Positions 9,572 through 18,714 of a stretch of 64,000 nt of DNA are shown here, piece by piece. The stretch is from assembly GCF_900101995.1 (NCBI RefSeq), contig NZ_FNAS01000004.1, forward strand, positions 62,001-126,000, given 5' to 3'. The position numbers and the translations under genes are program-made. The first letter of the stretch is position 1. Every line of letters starts with the position of its first letter. Source of the DNA: Riemerella columbipharyngis (lineage in GTDB: Bacteria > Bacteroidota > Bacteroidia > Flavobacteriales > Weeksellaceae). Below the pieces are notes generated by a model. That model was given only the letters and a program-made list of their open reading frames with translations. It was not told the DNA's origin and ran no database searches.

Positions 9572-10580
9572 GACCCCCTCCCAAAAAGTGTGTAAACTAA
9601 AAAGCAAGGGCTTGGAATTATATTCTGAGCCTTTGTTCAAAAATAAGCATAAATTGATTCAAAATCAAGCCCCAGCTTCTGATCGGCATCAACCATTTTT
9701 TTGTGGCCTCTCGTATGGCTAAATACACCGATTTTGTAACTGCTTCATCTGTAGGGAATGACATTTTATTTTTAGTGTATTTCCTAATCTTTCCGTTCAG
9801 ATTTTCGATTAAATTGGTGGTGTAAATAATTTTTCTAATTTCAATAGAAAAATCAAAAAATACGATCTTTCCAAACCATATATCGGCAAGCGTTTCGTAT
9901 CTGTTCATTTGTTTTTTTATGGTTTTTTAAAGGTATTCACGAATGCTCTGCATTTGATGCACCAAACAAATCTGCAGGGAAAACAGAGCGTATCATTTGG
10001 GTAAATCCGTTTAAATTATAAGTGCGGTAATGAGGATATCTTCTACACCCCAAGCCTTTAAATCGGTTAAAACATTCATCCAAAAAGCTGAGCTTTCATT
10101 CTTTTCAAGCCACATGCCGAGCACCTCTTTCTTATCCGAACGATTTAAGCCTACGACAAGATAAATGGTTTTATGAATGATTTTTTGAATTTTCTCTGAC
10201 TTTAAACACCATGCGTCCATCCAAACGATTAAATATAAATCCTCTAAGGGGTGATTTTGCCAGGCAACCATCTCGGAGACCACCGCATTAGTGATGCGCG
10301 AAATGGTGGAGGCGGACACCTCAAAATCATACAAATCCTTAATTTGTTTTCATTATCCAGATGAGCGTCTAGCTCTGCTGAAAGCATGTGTTCTACTGCT
10401 TTTTTTGTACAGTTCTTTGAAGAAGGAATTAAGGTCTTCTCTATTTTTAAAGGACTTGTAGAAATCCTTGTTGTTTAATAGTTCTTTTTTGTTCATAACT
10501 ATGTAAGTTTAATTAAAGTATTTTTAATCATTAAAGTTATTTCTGAAAATTTTTAGTTTATATAGTTCGTGGGATAGTAC
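9572..10580 (-). mobile_element. decayed IS256-family insertion sequence
   Basis: A roughly 1.0-kb remnant flanked by imperfect terminal inverted repeats: 9572-9600 and the reverse complement of 10553-10580. They share the inner block TAAACTAA and the outer TCCCA and match at about 19 of 28 positions. The transposase inside, on the minus strand, is broken. Intact IS256 elements are about 1.3 kb, so some 300 bases have been lost. I see no convincing 8-9 base target duplication at the proposed ends, so the exact boundaries are tentative. It is immobile by itself. Confidence 0.75.
9618..10496 (-). pseudogene. IS256-family (mutator-type) transposase, multiply disrupted
   Basis: Reading the minus strand from ATG 10496, the N-terminus MNKKELLNNKDFYKSFKN and the helix reaching AELDAHLDNE match IS256 transposases. 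After about 50 residues there is an out-of-frame deletion near 10347 that removes roughly 100 codons; the catalytic region resumes as YDFEVSASTISRITNAV. A frameshift near 10020 and another near 9960 break the NLNGFTQMIRSVFP and QICLVHQM segments. A further deletion near 9900-9925 precedes the C-terminus ([28 protein letters not shown]) that ends at 9618. No full reading frame can be restored by one change, so the protein is dead. Confidence 0.9.
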
Positions 10581-10585
10581 TATTT

Positions 10586-11608
10586 CTAAAACAATTCCCC
10601 TGGCTTAAGAGGTCTATTGATATTCAGGTGTTGGTATGCCTTTTCTGTTACCTCACGCCCTCTCGGTGTACGGATAATAAAACCTTCTTGTATCAAAAAC
10701 GGTTCATAGACTTCTTCCAATGTTTCGGGATTTTCCCCTATGGAGGTTGCCAGAGCGGATATTCCCACAGGTTTACCCTTGAAATTTTCTATCATTACCC
10801 TCATTATTTTATTGTCCATATCGTCTAGCCCAAATTCATCTACATTCAGAGAATTTAAGGCGTATTTGGTAATGTTGATTTCCACTTCTCCGTTGCCTTT
10901 TATTTCTGCGAAATCTCTCACACGGCGGAGCAAGGCATTGGCTATTCTCGGCGTCCCCCTGCTTCTTCGTGCTATTTCCAATGCCGCATCTTCATATATA
11001 GGTACACCCAAAACCCTCGCACTACGCTCGATAATCATACCCAAAAGCTCTACATTGTAGTATTCCAATCTTGCTTGTATCCCAAATCTCGCCAGCATAG
11101 GTTTGGTAAGCATTCCGCTGCGGGTAGTCGCTCCTACAAGAGTAAAAGGATTAAGCCCTATCTGTACGCTTCTCGCATTGGGTCCGGTTTCCAGCATTAT
11201 ATCTATTTTGAAGTCTTCCATTGCAGAATAAAGATACTCTTCTACTACAGGTGAAAGTCTATGTATTTCATCGATAAAGAGGACATCGTTCTCCTCAAGA
11301 TTCGTAAGCAATCCTGCCAAACTTCCGGGCTTATCAAGAACAGGCCCCGAAGTTACTTTGCAGCCAACGCCTAATTCATTTGCGATAATATGTGCCAATG
11401 TCGTTTTTCCCAGTCCAGGAGGACCGTGCAGAAGAGTATGGTCTAAAGCTCTTCCTCTGTTTTTGGCTGCTGCTACAAAAACTTCTAAATTATCAAGTGT
11501 TTTCCTCTGTCCTGCAAAATCTCTAAAACTTTGCGGGCGGATTTTTTCCTCCTGGTTTAGTTCCTCTTTGGAATAATTTTCTTTATCGGGGTGTAAAAAA
11601 TCAGGCAT
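10586..11608 (-). CDS. ruvB: Holliday junction branch-migration helicase RuvB
   Basis: The hexameric AAA+ motor that, with RuvA, moves Holliday junctions during recombinational repair. From ATG 11608 the protein is 340 residues, the family norm. An open frame continues upstream to 11758, but that part overlaps the divergent hutI start and precedes the promoter. Walker A GPPGLGKT is at 62-69, Walker B DEIH at 113-116, sensor motif GATTRSGM follows, and the C-terminal winged-helix domain ends KPGELF. The stop is only a few bases from the IS remnant end, so insertion close to its 3' end was tolerated. Confidence 0.97.
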   Translation of the reverse strand: MPDFLHPDKENYSKEELNQEEKIRPQSFRDFAGQRKTLDNLEVFVAAAKNRGRALDHTLLHGPPGLGKTTLAHIIANELGVGCKVTSGPVLDKPGSLAGLLTNLEENDVLFIDEIHRLSPVVEEYLYSAMEDFKIDIMLETGPNARSVQIGLNPFTLVGATTRSGMLTKPMLARFGIQARLEYYNVELLGMIIERSARVLGVPIYEDAALEIARRSRGTPRIANALLRRVRDFAEIKGNGEVEINITKYALNSLNVDEFGLDDMDNKIMRVMIENFKGKPVGISALATSIGENPETLEEVYEPFLIQEGFIIRTPRGREVTEKAYQHLNINRPLKPGELF

Positions 11609-11628
11609 AATTAAATTATCATCAGTGC

Positions 11629-11636
11629 CAAAGATA
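11629..11636 (-). promoter_or_regulatory. -7 element for ruvB
   Basis: On the minus strand this reads TATCTTTG, a full match to TAnnTTTG, 20 bases before the proposed ruvB ATG. It supports the shorter start. A -33 TTG at proper spacing is not clear. Confidence 0.55.
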
Positions 11637-11680
11637 AGAGTTTTTGCCGAAATATAAAATGAAATTCGTATTTTAGCAAA

Positions 11681-12904
11681 ATGAAATTGATAGGACCTTT
11701 CAAACAGATCGTTACCTTGGCAGGGCTTCCCCTGAGAGGTAAAATAAACGACGAGCAATTAGAAATTCTCTCGGATGCAGGGATATTGACAAACAACGGT
11801 AAAATAAAATCTGTGGCAGATTATTCTACCCTGAAAAAACAAAATCCTACCGCCGAGCTGGAAATAATACACGGAGAAAAAGTAGTGCTTCCTGCCTATA
11901 CAGACAGCCATACACACATTTGTTTTGGTGGTAGCAGGGCTCAGGATTTCGCTATGAGAAATGCCGGGAAAACTTACCTTGAAATAGCAGAAAAAGGTGG
12001 CGGCATATGGAGCTCCGTAGTAGATACGAGAGAGGCTTCTGAAGAATGTTTAGTAGAAACCCTCAAAACTCGCATAGATTATCTTGTTTCATTAGGAATC
12101 ACGACGATAGAAATAAAGAGCGGCTACGGACTAAACCTTGAAAGCGAACTAAAAATGCTTAGAGCTATTGATAAAGTAAAAACGTTTACAAAAGCTGTCA
12201 TTGTACCTACATGCTTGTCGGCTCATACCAAACCTAAGGATTTTGAAGGGGATAACCAAGATTATTTGAACTATATATTAGAGGAAATTTTACCTGTCGT
12301 AAAGTCCGAAAACCTCGCTAAAAGGGTAGATATATTCATTGAGAAATCCGCTTTTCAGCCTGATGAAAGTAGAGATTTTTTATTAAAAGCAAAGACAATG
12401 GGCTTTGAGCTGACGGTACATGCCGACCAATTTACCCCTGGCAGTTCCCGCATTGCAGTGGAAGTAGGAGCTAAATCTGCCGACCATTTAGAAGCTACCG
12501 CAAATGAGGATATTGAATTCTTGGCACAGTCCGATACCGTAGCCACAGTGCTGCCCGGTGCCAGTTTAGGGCTTGGCGAGCCGTTTGCCCCGACACGAAA
12601 ATTATTAGACGCCGGAGCCATATTGGCAATAGCCAGTGATTGGAACCCCGGCTCTGCACCTATGGGCGACCTCATTACGCAAGCCTCTGTTTTGGCGACT
12701 TTTCAAAAGCTTTCTACCGCCGAGATATTGGCAGGAATTACATTTCGCTCTGCTTACGCTCTGGGGGTAGAGGATGTGGGTATTTTGGCAGTAGGTAAAA
12801 GAGCGGACTTTGTAGTCTATGATACCAACGATTTTAGAAATATCCTCTATTATCAAGGGCGACTTAAACCCACACAAATCTACATATCTGCCGAGAAACT
12901 ATGA
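11681..12904 (+). CDS. hutI: imidazolonepropionase
   Basis: A 407-residue amidohydrolase that opens 4-imidazolone-5-propanoate to N-formimidoyl-glutamate, the third step of histidine degradation. Metal-binding and substrate motifs are in place: [16 protein letters not shown] (about 75-90), [11 protein letters not shown] (about 247) and [10 protein letters not shown] (about 315). It is full length and divergent from ruvB with a 72-base shared spacer. hutH, hutU and hutG are not next to it, so in this genome the pathway is dispersed or incomplete. Confidence 0.95.
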   Translation: MKLIGPFKQIVTLAGLPLRGKINDEQLEILSDAGILTNNGKIKSVADYSTLKKQNPTAELEIIHGEKVVLPAYTDSHTHICFGGSRAQDFAMRNAGKTYLEIAEKGGGIWSSVVDTREASEECLVETLKTRIDYLVSLGITTIEIKSGYGLNLESELKMLRAIDKVKTFTKAVIVPTCLSAHTKPKDFEGDNQDYLNYILEEILPVVKSENLAKRVDIFIEKSAFQPDESRDFLLKAKTMGFELTVHADQFTPGSSRIAVEVGAKSADHLEATANEDIEFLAQSDTVATVLPGASLGLGEPFAPTRKLLDAGAILAIASDWNPGSAPMGDLITQASVLATFQKLSTAEILAGITFRSAYALGVEDVGILAVGKRADFVVYDTNDFRNILYYQGRLKPTQIYISAEKL

Positions 12905-13769
12905 CTTTCAAATAGTATTAAATTCTGGCTGATGTTGATACTATATGACAAAAGTATTGGGGTAATATGTTAAAAGTATTGTTTATATCTTTAATACAAG
13001 ATGAAGTTCATTGAAATAGATACTACAACCCTAAGATTGGTTTCTCATAACTGAAGATCCAATGAGATTAGCCGACAACAATCCTATACTATACGGATAT
13101 GTGGTCGACAACGATTTGTGAATTAATCTTTTCTAGCTGAATGTTATTATAGAATCTTTAAAATCTTATTCTACGAAACAATAAGGGTATATCAAGGGAT
13201 AAGTATACAAATACAGGATAAGCAAAAAAGAAAAAGACCGATGTATAGAAAATAATTTATTACTTATGTTAAAGGAAAACAAATCCTTAGAAAATAGAAC
13301 TTTTTTTATATTTTAGTTTACGAAAATAAATTAGATAACGATATATGTATCATAAATTATTGTATTCTTTAAGTTATCTTTCGGTTATAGGGAGAAGGTA
13401 TGATTTTATATCAACTTTATGTATCCAGAGAAGAGTTTTAATCTTGTTGAACCAGTTGTTGCAATGCTGCTAATTTGTTTGAGATTTTTTTACATCCCGA
13501 AGAATGGCAAGAATAGCTGAATGAAACAGATGTTATCATATATAGTGTATTAAAAGAGATTTTTTTGTAAAATTGATAATTATATGATAGTGTACTATAT
13601 TGATATGCGAATATCTGGATAAAATTTGAATTTAATATAATTTCATTTCATGCAAATTCTTAAAATTTAATTTTTAAACAAACTCTAAAAGAAAGCGGAG
13701 GTATTTCAAATTTCGTTATCAATTTAAAAATAATTTTTATCTTTACAACATATTATTAAAGTTATATCA
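12905..13769. other. 865-base stretch without an intact gene
   Basis: Between hutI and the Dcp-like gene there is no intact reading frame of gene-like length. Two patches keep a coding look: a possible broken acetyltransferase start at 13001-13121, and a frame at 13478-13570 on the plus strand (FEIFLHPEEWQE, stop, LNETDVIIYSVLKEI). The rest is AT-rich. I read it as decayed genes rather than a long regulatory region. A -7 match TATCTTTA at 13738-13745 probably serves the downstream peptidase. Confidence 0.5.
13001..13121 (+). pseudogene. possible decayed GNAT-like gene start
   Basis: ATG 13001 begins MKFIEIDTTTLRLVSH, stopping at 13054; the next frame, from 13047 to 13119, continues as ITEDPMRLADNNPILYGYV. 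A start of the form TxxLRLV followed by ITED is typical of GNAT acetyltransferase N-termini, so a frameshifted remnant is plausible. A -7-like TATCTTTA lies just before the ATG. No downstream acetyl-CoA-binding motif can be recognised. Confidence 0.3.
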
Positions 13770-15908
13770 ATGAAAAATATTTCTACGGCGCTGTTCTACG
13801 CTTCTTTGGCGTGCTGTGCAGTGTCTTGCAGTACGATGAAAACAGCAAAAGATATGGCGGAAATTCTTGTGCCTGCGGGAAATCCGTTTTTACAAAAAAG
13901 TCCGCTTCAGGATCAAGCGCCTCAGTTTGATAAGATCAAGGACTCGGACTTCAAGCCGGCTTTTGATTATGGATTGAAAGTCCAAGATTTAGAGATTAAG
14001 AAAATTGCGGATAATCCTATGCCTGCCACTTTTGAGAATACCGTTTTGGCATTGGAAAAAAGCGGAAGGGTACTGAAACGGGCGCAGATTACTTTTGATA
14101 ATCTTACAAGTGCCAATACCAATGATGCTTTGCAGAAGTTACAAGAAGAATACGCCCCAATCTTTGCGGCGCATAACGATAATATTTACCTCAATTCCAA
14201 ACTCTACAACCGCATCAAAAAAGTTTATGAAAACAGAGTCGGTTTAGATCCGGAAAGCAAACGCTTGGTAGAGTATTTCAAACAAGAGTTTGAGACCGCG
14301 GGAGCTAATCTCTCGGACAGCAAAAAAGACGAACTCAAGAAAATCAATGCGGAATTGGCATCGTTATCTTCTTTGTACGCTAATAAATTGCTTTTAGCCA
14401 GAAAAAATGGCGGTGTTTTGATAAAAGATGTAAAAGAATTGGACGGGCTTTCCCCTGACGAAATAGCGGCAACGGCAGCCGATGCCAAAGCGGCAGGATA
14501 CCCGGGTGAATACCTTATTGCACTGCAAAATACTACGCAGCAACCATTGCTTAAAAATCTTAAGAATAGAGAAACAAGGAAAAAACTCTTTATGGCTTCC
14601 GTAGAGAGAGCCCAGAAAGGTGATGGCGGCGATACGCGTGAAACGATAGAGAAAATCATCAAACTCAGATTGAAAAAAGCGCAGCTTTTGGGTAAAGATT
14701 CTTATGCCGCTTGGTCGCTTCAAGACCAGATGGCGAGAACACCGGATGCTGTTTTCAAACTTCTTTCGGAATTGGGCAAACCAGCGATAGAACAAGCCAA
14801 TCGTGAGGCGGTTGATATTCAGAAAGTCATAGATGCACAGAACGGCGGCTTCAAAGTAGAGCCGTGGGACTGGAATTACTATGCAGAGCAAGTACGCAAA
14901 CAGAAGTTTAACCTTGATGAAAACGAGATTAAGCCTTACTTTGAGCTTAAAGCGGTTTTGGAAAAAGGGGTATTCTTCGCCGCCAATAAATTCTACGGAA
15001 TTAGCTTTAAGCAAAGAACGGATTTGCCGGTTTACAATCTCGATGTATGGACTTACGAGATTTTCGATAAAGACGGGAAGTCTTTGGGGCTTTACTATGT
15101 AGATTATTTTACCAGAGACAATAAAAACGGAGGGGCTTGGATGACAAATTTGGTAAACCAGTCTAAGCTTTTGGGGCAAAAACCGGTGATCATCAATGTA
15201 TGTAATTTCCAAAAACCGGCACCTGGGAAGCCGGCACTCATCAGCTTTGATGATGTTATTACAATGTTCCACGAGTTCGGACATATGCTTCATGGATTGT
15301 TTGCCGATGAGAAATATGAAACACTGTCCGGAACCAGCGTTCCGAGGGATTTTGTGGAGTTTCCGTCTCAGTTTAACGAGAATTTTGCACTCGTTCCAGA
15401 GGTATTGAAAAACTATGCTGTCCATTACGAAACTCACCAGCCGATACCTCAGTCTTTGGTTGATAAAATCAAAAAGGCGGTTACCTTTAATCAAGGCTAT
15501 GCGACTACGGAGGTGATGTCTTCTGCCACATTGGATATGGCATTGCATTCCATCAAAAATGAAGCTCAGTTTAAGCCGGTATTAGAGCTTGAAAAAGAGG
15601 CGTTGCAGAAGTACGGATTTTTAGTGCCGCAGGTACCGCCGCGTTATCATACGCCTTATTTTGCCCATATTTTCGGAGGAGGCTATGCCGCAGGTTATTA
15701 TGCATATATTTGGACGGCGCTTCTACAGGCAGATGCGTGGGACTGGGTGATGCATCACGGCGGAATGACAAGAGAAAACGGAGACCGATACCGAAAATAT
15801 ATTTTGTCAATCGGTAATACCAAAGACCTCAACGAAGCCTACCGCGAGTTTTCGGGTAGAAATCCTGAGATCACCTCACTTCTTAGAAAAAAAGGTTTTG
15901 TAAAATAA
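13770..15908 (+). CDS. dcp: M3-family peptidyl-dipeptidase Dcp, predicted lipoprotein
   Basis: A 712-residue zinc metallopeptidase of family M3 (Dcp/oligopeptidase A group), which removes dipeptides or cuts short peptides. The zinc motif H501EFGH505 sits in TMFHEFGHMLHGLF, and the downstream substrate-binding signature PPRYHTPYFAHIFGGGYAAG is intact. The N-terminus is a lipoprotein signal (hydrophobic stretch then AVSC with Cys20), so it probably acts in the periplasm or at the outer membrane, unlike cytoplasmic E. coli Dcp. It is monocistronic and closes with a terminator. Confidence 0.93.
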   Translation: MKNISTALFYASLACCAVSCSTMKTAKDMAEILVPAGNPFLQKSPLQDQAPQFDKIKDSDFKPAFDYGLKVQDLEIKKIADNPMPATFENTVLALEKSGRVLKRAQITFDNLTSANTNDALQKLQEEYAPIFAAHNDNIYLNSKLYNRIKKVYENRVGLDPESKRLVEYFKQEFETAGANLSDSKKDELKKINAELASLSSLYANKLLLARKNGGVLIKDVKELDGLSPDEIAATAADAKAAGYPGEYLIALQNTTQQPLLKNLKNRETRKKLFMASVERAQKGDGGDTRETIEKIIKLRLKKAQLLGKDSYAAWSLQDQMARTPDAVFKLLSELGKPAIEQANREAVDIQKVIDAQNGGFKVEPWDWNYYAEQVRKQKFNLDENEIKPYFELKAVLEKGVFFAANKFYGISFKQRTDLPVYNLDVWTYEIFDKDGKSLGLYYVDYFTRDNKNGGAWMTNLVNQSKLLGQKPVIINVCNFQKPAPGKPALISFDDVITMFHEFGHMLHGLFADEKYETLSGTSVPRDFVEFPSQFNENFALVPEVLKNYAVHYETHQPIPQSLVDKIKKAVTFNQGYATTEVMSSATLDMALHSIKNEAQFKPVLELEKEALQKYGFLVPQVPPRYHTPYFAHIFGGGYAAGYYAYIWTALLQADAWDWVMHHGGMTRENGDRYRKYILSIGNTKDLNEAYREFSGRNPEITSLLRKKGFVK

Positions 15909-15916
15909 TTAAATTA

Positions 15917-15942
15917 AAATCCTCTTTTTAGGGGATTTTTTT
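15917..15942 (+). terminator. terminator after the Dcp-like gene
   Basis: AAATCCTC, loop TTTTTA, then GGGGATTT and a T-run, 10 bases after the stop codon. aroE starts immediately downstream, so any read-through would drive aroE. Confidence 0.7.
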
Positions 15943-15952
15943 ATTCAAAAAA

Positions 15953-16684
15953 ATGATGAGCAAGAAAATTTACGGACTGATAGGGAGGAATATAGCTTAC
16001 TCTTTCTCTCAAAAATATTTTGAACAAAAATTTCAAAAATTATTTCTAAAAGAATGTCAATATCATATTTTTGATATAGAAGAAATTTCGGAAGTAGATC
16101 GGGTTTTCCAAAGAGAAGGCTTAGCAGGATTTAATGTTACAATTCCTTACAAAGTACAGATAATGGATTACTTAGACCTTGTAAACGAAGAGGCTGAAGC
16201 GGTAGGTGCTGTAAATACCGTAGCCCTAAAAAGAGATAAGAGAATAGGTTATAATACGGATGTTTTCGGTTTTTCCAGAACTTTGGATGTTCATCTGAAA
16301 CCTTCGCATAAGAGTGCTGTCATATTAGGAGACGGCGGTGCGGCAAAGGCAGTAAGATACGTGTTAGAGCAAAGAAATATTCCTTATCTTGTGGTTTCTA
16401 GAGGTGGAGATTTTCGTTTTGAAGATTTGACGAAAGAGGAAGTCGCCATGCATTCCTTGATAATTCAATGTACGCCTGTGGGCACTTTCCCTAAGGTGGA
16501 CGATTGTCTCGACTTTCCGTTTGAAGGTTTGTCGGATAAGCATTTGGTAGTGGATTTGGTGTATAATCCGGAGCAGACGGCATTTATGAAAAAATCGATA
16601 AAACAGAATGCCAAGATGGTCAATGGTTTTTTTATGCTGGAACAGCAAGCAGAGAAATCTTGGCAAATTTGGAATGACGAATAA
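15953..16684 (+). CDS. aroE: shikimate dehydrogenase
   Basis: A 243-residue NADPH enzyme that reduces 3-dehydroshikimate to shikimate in the chorismate pathway. The substrate-side motif (YGLIGRNIAYSFSQKYF, then GFNVTIPYK with the catalytic Lys) and the Rossmann motif ILGDGGAAKAVRYVL are present, as is YNPEQTAFM near the C-terminus. It is slightly shorter than the 270-residue E. coli enzyme. Two tandem ATGs (15953 and 15956) are possible starts. It lies right behind the Dcp terminator. Confidence 0.94.
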   Translation: MMSKKIYGLIGRNIAYSFSQKYFEQKFQKLFLKECQYHIFDIEEISEVDRVFQREGLAGFNVTIPYKVQIMDYLDLVNEEAEAVGAVNTVALKRDKRIGYNTDVFGFSRTLDVHLKPSHKSAVILGDGGAAKAVRYVLEQRNIPYLVVSRGGDFRFEDLTKEEVAMHSLIIQCTPVGTFPKVDDCLDFPFEGLSDKHLVVDLVYNPEQTAFMKKSIKQNAKMVNGFFMLEQQAEKSWQIWNDE

Positions 16685-16725
16685 AAAGAATCTTCTCATT
16701 ATTAAATATTTATTTGATGGGAATA

Positions 16726-16756
16726 TTGTTTTATAAAACAAACTTGTGTATATTTG
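16726..16756 (+). promoter_or_regulatory. promoter with overlapping 16-bp palindrome before the DUF349 gene
   Basis: TTG at 16726-16728, a 20-base spacer and TATATTTG at 16749-16756 match the Bacteroidota sigma-A consensus closely. The -33 TTG is the first half-site base group of a perfect 16-bp palindrome, TTGTTTTATAAAACAA (16726-16741), which looks like an operator placed where a bound protein would block polymerase. Confidence 0.7.
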
Positions 16757-16765
16757 CAAGGCGGT

Positions 16766-16786
16766 GCATCAGGACGATGCTTTTTT
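16766..16786 (+). terminator. hairpin with T6 just after the promoter start point
   Basis: Arms GCATC (16766-16770) and GATGC (16776-16780) with loop AGGAC are followed by TTTTTT. It lies only a few bases past the expected transcription start near 16762 and 54 bases before the DUF349 ATG. It may be the aroE terminator, a leader attenuator, or both. Confidence 0.55.
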
Positions 16787-16839
16787 CAAAAATATAGAAA
16801 TAAATAGAGGGGATTCCTTATAATTAAACTCATTTAGTG

Positions 16840-18642
16840 ATGATTAAAGATTCAGAAAACTTAGAAAAAAAAGATTTAGACGTTGCACATCAGAATTTTG
16901 ATGCCTCCGGAGCAGAGGCTGCCGGCGATGATTCTATAGAAGTTCAGGAAGAGCATGACGAGGAGGAGCAGGAAGAAAATGAAAAACTTTCCGTAGAACA
17001 GCTTGTAGATAAAATGGAAAAGCTGGTCAATCAAGCCAATGCCGGAGAACTTTACAAAAAAATCAACGCTCTGAGAGAGCACATTGAGGCAAAATTAAAA
17101 GATATTTTCCAGACTAAAGAAGAAGAGTACGAAGCAGAAAATGAAGATGCTTCGGCATTTAATTACGAGCATCCTTTGCAGTCTAAGTTTTCGTTTTTGG
17201 TTAATCATTTCAAAGAAAAACAAGACGAGTTTCACAAAAAACAAGATGAGGAACACGCAGAAAACCTTGTAAAAAGACAAGATATCATAGAACGCCTAAA
17301 AGGGCTTTATATCAACCCTGAGCCGGGGATAGATTTGTTTAAAGCTATTCGCAGAATAAAAGAAGAATGGGCTAATGCCGGCTTTGTGGCAAAATCGGAA
17401 TTCAAGAACCTGTATAATAATTACTATTATCACCTCAATGGGTTCTACAAAATGCTTGATCTTAACAAGGAATATAGAGAGCAAGAGTACGCATATAACC
17501 TTGCAAAAAGGCAGCATATCATAGCCCGTGCCAAGGAACTTTTGGAAGAACCGAAAATCCAAAAGGCACTCAATGAGTTACAATTTTTACATAAACTTTG
17601 GAAAGAAGAGGGTGAGCCTGTGGCAGAGGAATTTAGAGATTCTACTTGGGACGAGTTCAAGGAAGTGTCTGATAAAATTCACGGGCGTAAAGCCGAACTT
17701 CTGGTGCAAGTAGAGGCACAGCAAAAAGAAAATCTGGAGAAGAAAAATGCAATTATAGAACAAATCAAAAAACTGACTTCTCCCGATAAATCGCCTAATC
17801 ACAATTATTGGCAGCAATCCATCAAAAAAGTAGAGACACTGAGAGAGGATTTTTTGAAATTGGGAAGTGTTCCCAAAAAATTATCCAACCAGAATTGGAC
17901 AGAATTTAAGCAAGTATTGAGAGCCTTTAATTCCACTAAAAATAATTTCTACAAGAGCCTTAAAAATATTCAAATAAAAAATTTGGAGGAAAAGCAGAAG
18001 TTGATAAAAATCGCTCAAGATAACCAAAACTCAGAAGATTGGGAAACTATGGTGCCGTTTTTCAAAAAACTGCAAAATGATTGGAAAGCGATTGGGCATG
18101 TGCCGAGAAATCAGACTAATACTATCTGGGATCAATTCCGTGAGGCGTGTAACCACTTTTTTGATAATTATCGCGAAAAAGGAGATGCGGCAGGAGATGA
18201 TTGGAATGACAACTACAAGAACAAAAAATCACTCTTGGATGAGCTGAAAGCCGTAGAACAAGGGGAAGACAGCGTTAAAATAATTGAAGATATTAAGAAT
18301 AAATGGAATACCATCGGGAAAGTGCCAAAGAATAAAATTGGTATCAATAACGAATTTAATAGAACTCTAAAAGAGAAACTCAGACTGAACAACCTGAATG
18401 AATTTGATTTGAAAGAGGAGGGATTGTCTGAATCTCAAATAACGGATAGAGCAAGAAAACTGAAAAATCAAATAATGGATTTGGAAGCAGAGATTGTGAA
18501 ATTGGAAAACAACCTTTCGTTCTTTAACAATCCTACCAGAGACAATCCGCTTCTTAAGGACTCTTATGATAAGATAGACGACAAGAAAGCGCAGCTGGAA
18601 AGCCTCAAATCTACACTTCATCAGATGATTTCCAAATCTTAA
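16840..18642 (+). CDS. DUF349-repeat protein
   Basis: A 600-residue acidic, highly charged, probably coiled-coil cytoplasmic protein. It carries five DUF349-type repeats with the pattern W-x3-G-x-V around residues 176, 254, 338, 415 and 488 (for example WKAIGHVPRNQ, WNTIGKVPKNK), spaced by about 75-80 residues. The first 70 residues are Glu/Asp-rich. The molecular role of DUF349 is not established. A GTG at 16837 directly precedes the chosen ATG 16840. The promoter and leader upstream are unusual. It is monocistronic. Confidence 0.85.
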   Translation: MIKDSENLEKKDLDVAHQNFDASGAEAAGDDSIEVQEEHDEEEQEENEKLSVEQLVDKMEKLVNQANAGELYKKINALREHIEAKLKDIFQTKEEEYEAENEDASAFNYEHPLQSKFSFLVNHFKEKQDEFHKKQDEEHAENLVKRQDIIERLKGLYINPEPGIDLFKAIRRIKEEWANAGFVAKSEFKNLYNNYYYHLNGFYKMLDLNKEYREQEYAYNLAKRQHIIARAKELLEEPKIQKALNELQFLHKLWKEEGEPVAEEFRDSTWDEFKEVSDKIHGRKAELLVQVEAQQKENLEKKNAIIEQIKKLTSPDKSPNHNYWQQSIKKVETLREDFLKLGSVPKKLSNQNWTEFKQVLRAFNSTKNNFYKSLKNIQIKNLEEKQKLIKIAQDNQNSEDWETMVPFFKKLQNDWKAIGHVPRNQTNTIWDQFREACNHFFDNYREKGDAAGDDWNDNYKNKKSLLDELKAVEQGEDSVKIIEDIKNKWNTIGKVPKNKIGINNEFNRTLKEKLRLNNLNEFDLKEEGLSESQITDRARKLKNQIMDLEAEIVKLENNLSFFNNPTRDNPLLKDSYDKIDDKKAQLESLKSTLHQMISKS

Positions 18643-18714
18643 GATGAATAGAACTATATTCGAAATGATTTTATAATTACAAGGCTTTGTTAAAGTTTGT
18701 TTTTAAGAATAATA

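Noticed and set aside
9525-9722. A 65-codon plus-strand frame overlapping the IS remnant left end
   Set aside because: It crosses the terminal repeat and runs antisense to transposase sequence, so it is not a gene.
14394-15548. A 384-codon open frame on the minus strand across the Dcp-like gene
   Set aside because: It lies wholly inside a clear M3 peptidase with intact zinc motif, has no family resemblance and no promoter; it is a shadow frame.
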